Source of the DNA: Nanobdellota archaeon
GTDB taxonomy: Archaea; Nanobdellota; Nanobdellia; Woesearchaeales; GCA-2686295
Direction of reading: 5' to 3'
NCBI GenBank assembly: GCA_018812505.1
Contig: JAHJDK010000144.1
Location: 1-5,516 of the forward strand
DNA length: 5,516 bases
The notes beneath the pieces are model-generated. The model saw only the letters and a list, made by a program, of their open reading frames with translations, was not told the origin of the DNA and ran no database searches. Both the position numbers and the translations under genes were made by a program. Positions 1 to 4,190 of the stretch are shown piece after piece. The number at the start of each line of letters is the position of its first letter. Positions within the stretch are counted from its first letter, which is position 1.

Positions 1-398
1 ACCTCTTTAACTCTTAAATTCTTATCAGGTTTAACTAAAAGACGAGATATTATCTCAGTTTCAGAAACAACACCTGAAACACCACAATTCTCCATAACAG
101 GCAGCTGACTAATCTCATACTTCTTCATCTTCTTAATGACATCCCTGACAAAATCATCTTTTTGGCAAGAAACAAGACCTGAATGAATGAAATCCTTAGC
201 CTTCAAAGACTCTTTCTTCTGCAAAGAATTAAGAGTTTCAAAAATCTTAAGAGCATTAGAATAAGTAGGATCAAGAGTTCCAGCTTCAATCTTAGCTATC
301 AAAGACTGGGAAACACTTGACTTATGAGCAAGTTCAGACTGAGTCAAGCCAATCTTCTTACGAACAATTTTAATGTCATACAAATCATAAGGAGTCAT
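1..398 (-). CDS. HTH (XRE-type) transcriptional regulator with CBS domain, partial (3' end beyond left edge)
   Basis: I translated this frame by hand from the ATG at 398-396; 132 codons are open to the window edge without a stop. Residues about 8-58 form a Cro/XRE helix-turn-helix: RKKIGLTQSELAHKSSVSQS followed by LIAKIEAGTLDPTYSNALKI, with the usual TQ-ELA and S-S-I-x-E-G pattern. From about residue 67 a CBS domain begins (KAKDFI, then VRDVIKKMKKYEISQLPVME and GVVSETEI). This matches the archaeal family of predicted regulators with C-terminal CBS domains, usually about 170-190 residues, so roughly a quarter to a third is missing. CBS domains commonly bind adenosyl ligands, so the protein probably links DNA binding to a metabolite; the target is unknown. 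A TATA box centred about 27 nt upstream of the ATG predicts a leaderless mRNA. The gene lies downstream of tRNA-Thr on the same strand but has its own promoter. Confidence 0.9.
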   Translation of the reverse strand, partial: MTPYDLYDIKIVRKKIGLTQSELAHKSSVSQSLIAKIEAGTLDPTYSNALKIFETLNSLQKKESLKAKDFIHSGLVSCQKDDFVRDVIKKMKKYEISQLPVMENCGVSGVVSETEIISRLLVKPDKNLRVKE

Positions 399-420
399 GT
401 AAAACAAGAATAATAAGTAG

Positions 421-430
421 TTTATAAATA
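421..430 (-). promoter_or_regulatory. TATA box of the HTH-CBS gene
   Basis: On the minus strand the sequence reads TATTTATAAA, centred about 27 nt upstream of the ATG at 398. That is the normal archaeal distance from TATA box to transcription start, so transcription should begin at or next to the start codon (leaderless). No Shine-Dalgarno sequence is visible before this ATG. Confidence 0.7.
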
Positions 431-447
431 TTATTATTGGAATAAAT

Positions 448-465
448 CCTCCGGCGAGAGTTGAA
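448..465. repeat. Direct-repeat copy of the tRNA-Thr 3' end (att-like)
   Basis: CCTCCGGCGAGAGTTGAA is an exact 18-bp copy of 583-600, which is the T-loop to acceptor 3' strand of the tRNA-Thr gene (seen on the minus strand). The copy lies 135 bp away, downstream of the tRNA 3' end and in the same orientation. The flanks do not match, and the preceding G of the tRNA (582) is T here (447). A displaced tRNA 3' fragment downstream of an intact tRNA is the classic footprint of tyrosine-integrase insertion, but no integrase is visible and only 117 bp lie between the copies. Confidence 0.8.
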
Positions 466-466
466 T

Positions 467-556
467 GTTTGCTAATTTTTAGCAAACTTCAAAAATCTTT
501 GATTTTTGATTATGTAAATGCTTTTTTAATTTACATCCAAAAATCTTTGATTTTTG
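467..556. repeat. Cluster of four consecutive hairpins, two of them identical
   Basis: Four inverted repeats follow one another with almost no spacer. H1 (467-487) has a perfect 9-bp stem GTTTGCTAA/TTAGCAAAC with a TTT loop. H2 (490-508) is CAAAAATCTTTGATTTTTG, an 8-bp stem with a 3-nt loop. H3 (512-536) has an 8-bp stem ATGTAAAT/ATTTACAT with a 9-nt loop. H4 (538-556) is identical to H2 over 19 bp. The cluster lies between the tRNA-end copy and the tRNA itself. It contains no ORF of note. Its function is unknown; it could be a remnant of a small inserted element, an RNA-processing or termination zone behind the tRNA, or a dispersed genomic repeat. Confidence 0.75.
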
Positions 557-580
557 TTATCGCGAAGCGAGTTAAACTGA

Positions 581-653
581 AGCCTCCGGCGAGAGTTGAA
601 CTCGCGACCTGCGCTTTACGAGAGCGCCGCTATAGCCACTAAGCCACGGAGGC
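581..653 (-). tRNA. tRNA-Thr, anticodon CGU
   Basis: The minus strand folds as a complete 73-nt cloverleaf. The acceptor stem GCCTCCG/CGGAGGC is perfect. The D arm carries A14, G15 and GG. The anticodon stem GCGCT/AGCGC is perfect, with loop CTCGTAA giving anticodon CGT, which reads the threonine codon ACG. The variable loop is AGGTC, and the T arm is GCGAG/CTCGC with loop TTCAACT. The discriminator is T73 (position 581), and the second base pair is C2-G71; U73 is usual in archaeal tRNA-Thr and supports the identity. No CCA is encoded and there is no intron. The gene starts 9 bp after the stop codon of the zinc-ribbon gene on the same strand. A TATAG motif at 691-697 (minus) inside that gene could be its own promoter; otherwise it is read through from upstream. 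Confidence 0.95.
583..600. repeat. tRNA-Thr 3' end, partner of the 448-465 repeat
   Basis: This is the copy inside the functional tRNA, running from the T-loop to the acceptor 3' strand and identical over 18 bp to 448-465. A looser, possibly chance resemblance occurs at 562-578, where GCGA and GAGTTAAACT are separated by three extra bases. Confidence 0.8.
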
Positions 654-662
654 AAGAACAAA

Positions 663-815
663 TCATAACTTCTTCAACAAATCTTTTTTACTATAAGTTT
701 TTTGGCACTCACTACAAACCAGCTTCTTTTTTCTCTTATCATTCTTCATATAAGCGCCTACAACTTTGCTTAGGAAAGTAATCTCGACTTTTTTACCGCA
801 AACATCACATTTCAT
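663..815 (-). CDS. Small zinc-ribbon protein (50 aa)
   Basis: I read this frame by hand; it runs from the ATG at 815-813 to a TGA at 665-663. The protein begins MKCDVCGKKVEITFLSKVVG and ends CSECQKTYSKKDLLKKL. Two CxxC knuckles (C3/C6 and C34/C37) are separated by a basic linker, the layout of a single zinc ribbon that would bind one zinc ion. The middle is rich in Lys and Arg, which suggests nucleic-acid or ribosome contact, but no specific role can be read from the sequence. Very short proteins of this plan are common and conserved in archaea. A TATA box (GTTTATAAAA, 847-838) lies about 28 nt upstream of the ATG and no Shine-Dalgarno is visible, so a leaderless mRNA is expected. The gene is divergent from the DNA ligase and ends 9 bp before tRNA-Thr. 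Confidence 0.85.
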   Translation of the reverse strand: MKCDVCGKKVEITFLSKVVGAYMKNDKRKKKLVCSECQKTYSKKDLLKKL

Positions 816-837
816 AAATAATAAGAGAAGATTATGC

Positions 838-847
838 TTTTATAAAC
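838..847 (-). promoter_or_regulatory. TATA box of the zinc-ribbon gene
   Basis: The minus strand reads GTTTATAAAA, centred about 28 nt from the ATG at 815. It forms half of the divergent promoter region between the zinc-ribbon gene and the ligase. Confidence 0.7.
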
Positions 848-865
848 TTTGCTTTAGACAACAAA

Positions 866-874
866 TTATTTAAA
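866..874 (+). promoter_or_regulatory. TATA box of the ligase-HAD operon
   Basis: TTATTTAAA is centred about 27 nt before the ligase ATG at 897. There is no purine-rich Shine-Dalgarno between box and start (the spacer is TTCCTTCTAAAAAATA), so transcription and translation probably begin at the same place. Confidence 0.6.
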
Positions 875-896
875 CAATTATTCCTTCTAAAAAATA

Positions 897-2642
897 ATGA
901 AATACTCATCCTTAGTAGATATTTATGAGAAGATTGAAGCTACTTCTAAAAGACTTGAGAAAACCTATTATATATCTGAACTATTAAAGAAAACAGTTGA
1001 AAAAGATATTCCAACAATTATGCTTCTTATCAGAGGAAGACTGTTTCCTGACTGGAATAAGAGCAAGATTGGAGTGGCCAGTAAATTAGTTTTAAAAGCT
1101 ATTAACACTTCTTCAGGCGCAGGCATCTCAACCATTGAAACAATGTGGAAAGAGATAGGAGATTTAGGTTTAGTGGCAGAAAAAGTCATTAGCAACAAAT
1201 CGCAATCAACCTTGTTCTCCCAAGATTTAAGTGTTGAAAAAATGTTTTCCAATCTCAGAAAGCTAGTCACAATGGAAGGATCTGGTAGTGTTGACAGGAA
1301 AACACAATTGATTGCAGAACTTCTCTCAAGTGCAAAGCCAAAAGAGGCAAAGTATATTGTAAGAACAGTGCTAGAGGACTTAAGGGTTGGAATTGGCGAT
1401 GGCACTATGAGAGATGCTATTACATGGGCATTTCTACCTGTAAAAGTCGATTTTGACTTTGAAAAAATATCTATTGAAGTTGATCGTGAAGAATATAATA
1501 ACTCAGCAAATATTGTGCAATCAGCGTATGATAAAAGTAATGATTTTTCAAGGGTTGCCATAGCAGCTAAAAAAGGAGTTTCTGAACTTGAAAAAATTAG
1601 TTTGATACCTGGAAACCCAATCAAGGTTATGCTTGCACAAAAAGTTCTATCAATAGATGAAGGATTTGAAAGAGTCGGCGAACCTGCTATGATTGAATAT
1701 AAATATGATGGTTTTAGGATGCAAATCCACAAATTCAGTGAACAAATTAAAATTTTAACTAGAAGATTAGAGGATATAACCAAGCAGTTTCCTGAAGTTG
1801 TTGCTTATGTCAAGAATCATGTGGAAGGAAAAAGTTTTATTATTGACTGTGAAGCTGTTGGTTTTGATTCAAAAACAGAAAAATACTTGGTTTTCCAGCA
1901 TATCTCACAGAGAATCAGGAGAAAATATGATATTGAAAATCTTGCAAAGAAATTACCTGTTGAACTCAATGTTTTTGATGTTCTATTTTACAACGGAGAA
2001 AACCTTCTTGATACTCCGCTAGTCAAGAGGAGAGCTTTACTGGAAAAGATTGTTAGAGAAGAAAAATTTAAAATTATAGTGTCTAAAAAAATAGTAACTT
2101 CAAACAAATCAGATGCTTTAAAATTTTATGAAGATTCTGTGAGCAAAGGTAATGAGGGAGTTATGCTCAAGAGTCTTAACAGCCCTTACAAACCCGGTTC
2201 AAGAGTCGGTTTTATGGTTAAACTAAAATCATCAATGGATACACTTGACTTGGTTATAGTTGGAGCTGAGTGGGGTGAAGGCAAAAGAAGTGGCTGGCTC
2301 ACTTCCTTTACACTTGCGTGCATCGATGACAATGGCAACTTTCTAGAGATTGGCAAAGTTGGTACTGGAGTTAAGGAGAAAGCAGAGGAAGGATTGTCTT
2401 TTGGTGAACTAACTGAAATGTTAAAGCCTCATATCAAACAGGAGAAAGGGAGAGAAGTTGTCATAAAGCCTGAGATAGTTCTTGAGATAAAATTTGAGGA
2501 GATACAAGCAAGCCCTACTTATAGCAGTGGTTATGCATTAAGATTTCCTAGAGTTATACAAGCAAGAGATGATAGAATGCCTGAAGAATGTTCTACTTTG
2601 GAAATGGTGCAGAAAGAATTCGAGGGACAGAAGAAACAATGA
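897..2642 (+). CDS. lig: ATP-dependent DNA ligase (archaeal LigI type)
   Basis: This enzyme seals nicks in duplex DNA (Okazaki fragments, repair) by ATP-dependent self-adenylation, transfer of AMP to the 5' phosphate and phosphodiester formation. At 581 residues it has the full length of archaeal replicative ligases. Residues 1 to about 235 are the helical DNA-binding domain (LRVGIGDGTMRDAI at 162-175 is typical). The adenylation domain follows, with motif I EYKYDGFR (nucleophile Lys269), motif Ia TRRLEDITKQFPE (288-300), motif III IDCEAVGFD (Glu319), motif IIIa NVFDVLFYNG, motif IV EGVMLKS (Glu420) and motif V VKLK (441-444). The OB-fold domain carries GAEWGEGKRSG and ends in motif VI, RFPRVIQARDDR. 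The last motif VI residue is Arg560 where Lys is more usual, a conservative change. All catalytic residues are present. The ATG at 897 fits both the family N-terminus and the TATA spacing. The stop codon overlaps the HAD start as ATGA, so the two genes are translationally coupled. Confidence 0.98.
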   Translation: MKYSSLVDIYEKIEATSKRLEKTYYISELLKKTVEKDIPTIMLLIRGRLFPDWNKSKIGVASKLVLKAINTSSGAGISTIETMWKEIGDLGLVAEKVISNKSQSTLFSQDLSVEKMFSNLRKLVTMEGSGSVDRKTQLIAELLSSAKPKEAKYIVRTVLEDLRVGIGDGTMRDAITWAFLPVKVDFDFEKISIEVDREEYNNSANIVQSAYDKSNDFSRVAIAAKKGVSELEKISLIPGNPIKVMLAQKVLSIDEGFERVGEPAMIEYKYDGFRMQIHKFSEQIKILTRRLEDITKQFPEVVAYVKNHVEGKSFIIDCEAVGFDSKTEKYLVFQHISQRIRRKYDIENLAKKLPVELNVFDVLFYNGENLLDTPLVKRRALLEKIVREEKFKIIVSKKIVTSNKSDALKFYEDSVSKGNEGVMLKSLNSPYKPGSRVGFMVKLKSSMDTLDLVIVGAEWGEGKRSGWLTSFTLACIDDNGNFLEIGKVGTGVKEKAEEGLSFGELTEMLKPHIKQEKGREVVIKPEIVLEIKFEEIQASPTYSSGYALRFPRVIQARDDRMPEECSTLEMVQKEFEGQKKQ

Positions 2643-3238
2643 GTATAAAAGCAGTTATCTTTGACATTGGAGGTGTTTGTTATCTGGGAAGAATGAAGTC
2701 TGCTTTCAAAGAACTAAGTAAAGAATTGAATTCTAAAGATGTAATTAATATTTATCATCAAAATGAAGAAAAATTGCTTAAAGGAGAACTAGAAATAAAA
2801 GATTTTTGCATGTTAGTGTCTAAAAAAGTTAAGATGAATCATAATGATATTCATAAAACTATTATTAAAGTCTGGAAAAATTATTTTATTCCAAATAAGG
2901 AATTACTAATAATTATTCATAAGTTATCAAAAAAATACAAGATTGCTTGTTTATCTAATGCGACTAAATTTGATACAGAGCTGGATAAAATAACAGGCTT
3001 TGATAAGATTTTCAATCCTTACATAAATTCTTGTGATTACGGATTAGTCAAATCAAATAAAGAATTCTTATTGTTAGTTTTGAAAAAATTGAATCTAAAA
3101 GCAAGTGAATGTGTTATAATTGATGATTATGAATTAAACGTTAAAGTTAGTGAATCATTAGGATTTAAAGCAATTCATTTTAAGAACAATATTCAATTGG
3201 AAGAAAATCTTATTTCTTTAGGTCTCAAATTTTCTTGA
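2639..3238 (+). CDS. HAD-superfamily hydrolase (putative phosphatase, DxGG subtype)
   Basis: This 199-residue HAD-fold protein is of the size of small phosphatases with a helical C1 cap. Motif I is VIFDIGGV with nucleophile Asp9. Position D+2 is Gly11 instead of the usual acid/base Asp, as in the YihX-like and other FDxGGV subgroups. A helical cap spans about residues 15-85. Motif II is ACLSNAT (Ser106), motif III is LVKSNKEF (Lys138, KS instead of the usual KP) and motif IV is IIDDYELNV (Asp162/Asp163). It probably removes phosphate from a small metabolite; the substrate cannot be read. The ATG at 2639 is preferred over the in-frame ATG at 2588, because the extra 17 residues lie inside the ligase gene and the domain begins right after MSIKA. 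It overlaps the ligase stop by 4 bp, and a GAGGGA lies about 11-16 nt upstream. The gene is visibly more AT-rich than the ligase. Confidence 0.9.
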   Translation: MSIKAVIFDIGGVCYLGRMKSAFKELSKELNSKDVINIYHQNEEKLLKGELEIKDFCMLVSKKVKMNHNDIHKTIIKVWKNYFIPNKELLIIIHKLSKKYKIACLSNATKFDTELDKITGFDKIFNPYINSCDYGLVKSNKEFLLLVLKKLNLKASECVIIDDYELNVKVSESLGFKAIHFKNNIQLEENLISLGLKFS

Positions 3239-3319
3239 GATATATATCTTGAGTTTCTATATTTACATGGAAGTTATAGTCAGAGTCTATAAAGTTGTTT
3301 TAATCCCACAAATATTTAC

Positions 3320-3356
3320 TGTTTCAAAAATGAAACATTGTTTCATAAATGAAAAA
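3320..3356. promoter_or_regulatory. Tandem palindromic operator upstream of the winged-helix gene
   Basis: Two 18-bp inverted repeats are spaced 19 bp start to start. Site 1 (3320-3337) is TGTTTCA-AAAA-TGAAACA, a perfect 7-bp palindrome. Site 2 (3339-3356) is TGTTTCA-TAAA-TGAAAAA with one mismatch. They end 1 bp before the TATA box at 3358, in the BRE region, where a bound dimer would affect TBP/TFB loading. Because the next gene encodes a winged-helix regulator, autoregulation is the simplest reading (inference). Confidence 0.65.
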
Positions 3357-3357
3357 C

Positions 3358-3366
3358 TTTATATAT
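3358..3366 (+). promoter_or_regulatory. TATA box of the winged-helix regulator gene
   Basis: TTTATATAT is centred about 29 nt before the GTG at 3391, again predicting a leaderless start. There is no Shine-Dalgarno in AGACGACAAA just ahead of the GTG. Confidence 0.65.
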
Positions 3367-3390
3367 TAGTTATGTTTTATAGACGACAAA

Positions 3391-3924
3391 GTGGAAACGA
3401 AAGAACTCTTGGAGAGACTCTTTGACGAGAAGAAACTCAGAATAATACAATTCTTTTTCAATCACCAAGAAGAAGATTTCTACATGAGAGAAGTAGCTAA
3501 AAAAACCAAAATACCAGTAGCCACAACATTTAGGATCATCAACAAATTAAAAGAATTAGAAATTATAAACGAGTTTAAAATAAAGAAGTTTAAGGTTTAT
3601 AGAATAAACATAAACAAGAACACAGAATTCCTGCAAGATATAATAGCTCAAAAGAAGTCTGCACTTAATGACTTCGTAGAAAAGACTAGTCTTATCGACG
3701 AGATACAAACAATAATACTTCACGGAAAAGAAGAGAAAAACAAAGCAAACATTTTATTAATAGGACACAACATTCCTGTTGAGAAAGTAAAAACATTCGT
3801 TGTTGAGATTAAAGAAAGTTACGACTTTACGATAATAGATTTAAACTTAGAGCCTGATCAATTCTCAAAGATGTCTGAAATGGGTTTATTTCCAGGTCGA
3901 AGAACAGTATTGTTTCAAAAATAA
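3391..3924 (+). CDS. Winged-helix transcriptional regulator with possible degenerate nucleotidyltransferase-like C-terminus
   Basis: The protein has 177 residues and starts at a GTG whose position fits a leaderless transcript from the TATA box at 3358. Residues 1 to about 75 form a winged helix: LFDEKKLRIIQFFF, then FYMREVAKKTKIPVATTFRI as helix-turn-helix (helices about 33-38 and 43-55), then a wing ending FKVYRIN. Residues 80-100 are a linker helix that could dimerise. The C-terminal half (about 104-177) is alpha/beta: strand IQTIILHG, strand NILLIGHN, helix 129-143, strand FTIIDLNL, and a tail GLFPGRRTVLFQK. Strand-HG-strand-helix resembles the start of MNT-type nucleotidyltransferase domains fused to winged helices, but the GS and DxD catalytic positions are absent, so any such domain would be inactive (low confidence). 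The gene lies upstream of ftsZ on the same strand, 266 bp away, and carries two palindromes at its own promoter. It probably binds them as a dimer. Confidence 0.85.
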   Translation: METKELLERLFDEKKLRIIQFFFNHQEEDFYMREVAKKTKIPVATTFRIINKLKELEIINEFKIKKFKVYRININKNTEFLQDIIAQKKSALNDFVEKTSLIDEIQTIILHGKEEKNKANILLIGHNIPVEKVKTFVVEIKESYDFTIIDLNLEPDQFSKMSEMGLFPGRRTVLFQK

Positions 3925-3946
3925 CTATTGGAATATATATTTACAA

Positions 3947-3958
3947 AGCTAGAAATAT
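3947..3958. repeat. 12-bp direct repeat, copy 1 (AGCTAGAAATAT)
   Basis: An exact copy occurs at 4110-4121. This copy runs into the upstream TATA-like element of ftsZ, whereas the second lies just after the downstream TATA box. It may be a regulator site, but 12 bp of AT-rich sequence could recur by chance. Confidence 0.45.
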
Positions 3959-3965
3959 TTAAATA
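3956..3965 (+). promoter_or_regulatory. Candidate upstream ftsZ promoter (P1)
   Basis: TATTTAAATA is TATA-like and would start transcription near 3983-3985. That would give an ftsZ leader of roughly 205 nt carrying the alternative hairpins at 4012-4043. It is predicted from sequence only. Confidence 0.4.
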
Positions 3966-4011
3966 TTGGTATAGAGAACAATATATCTATTGAGTTTTTT
4001 GGCGAGAACAC

Positions 4012-4043
4012 AATCAAACCATGTTTGGCGACTAAGTTTGATT
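4012..4043 (+). promoter_or_regulatory. Alternative hairpins in the ftsZ upstream region
   Basis: AATCAAAC (4012-4019) can pair with GTTTGATT (4036-4043, 8 bp). Part of it, CAAAC (4015-4019), can instead pair with GTTTG (4023-4027) across a CAT triloop. These pairings exclude each other. Three related octamers, TTTGGCGA at 3998 and 4024 and TTTAGCGA at 4045, lie around them. This could be a leader switch if P1 is used, or protein-binding sites in DNA; the function is unknown. Confidence 0.35.
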
Positions 4044-4092
4044 TTTTAGCGAAAAAAATTTTGTTTTCTAGGAGAGTATATTGTATAAGTTA

Positions 4093-4101
4093 CTTATAAA
4101 T
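4093..4101 (+). promoter_or_regulatory. Candidate proximal ftsZ promoter (P2)
   Basis: CTTATAAAT is the best TATA match before ftsZ and predicts a start near 4121-4125, giving a leader of about 67 nt. A weaker AAATATAAA at 4130-4138 could give a leader of about 30 nt. Either way ftsZ is leadered, unlike the other promoters in the window. Confidence 0.55.
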
Positions 4102-4109
4102 GTTTAGGT

Positions 4110-4121
4110 AGCTAGAAATAT
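4110..4121. repeat. 12-bp direct repeat, copy 2 (AGCTAGAAATAT)
   Basis: Identical to 3947-3958. It covers the expected transcription start of the P2 promoter, so a protein bound here could block initiation (inference). Confidence 0.45.
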
Positions 4122-4175
4122 AGTTTCCAAAATATAAATGGGAGGTTCTCCTATAAATAATATAAAAAATAAAAC

Positions 4176-4182
4176 GAGGGGG
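4176..4182 (+). promoter_or_regulatory. Strong Shine-Dalgarno of ftsZ
   Basis: GAGGGGG ends 8 nt before the ATG at 4191, separated by CAAAAAAA. It is the clearest ribosome binding site in the window and fixes the ftsZ start. Confidence 0.8.
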
Positions 4183-4190
4183 CAAAAAAA

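Noticed and set aside
490..556. Possible CRISPR repeats (identical 19-bp units)
   Set aside because: There are only two copies, 48 bp apart. The unit is shorter than a CRISPR repeat, the spacer is itself a hairpin, and no cas gene is visible.
596..781. 61-codon plus-strand open frame across the tRNA region
   Set aside because: It lies antisense to a complete tRNA and to the zinc-ribbon gene, has no promoter or ribosome binding site, and its product has no recognisable motif.
968..1783. Long minus-strand open frame (271 codons) inside the ligase gene
   Set aside because: It is antisense to intact ligase coding sequence with conserved motifs; the product is a low-complexity Ser/Leu/Ile-rich string typical of a complementary-strand shadow.
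1798..2022. Plus-strand open frame in another phase inside the ligase gene
   Set aside because: It overlaps the ligase adenylation domain, which is continuous and intact, so there is no frameshift to explain.
2588..2638. Earlier in-frame ATG for the HAD gene
   Set aside because: It would add 17 residues unrelated to the HAD fold, encoded within ligase; the ATGA overlap start at 2639 fits the family N-terminus.
3267..3428. 53-codon plus-strand ORF through the promoter of the winged-helix gene
   Set aside because: It contains the operator palindromes and the TATA box and then overlaps the regulator gene out of frame. A TATA-like palindrome AGATATATATCT at 3238-3249 lies upstream, but the peptide has no recognisable feature.
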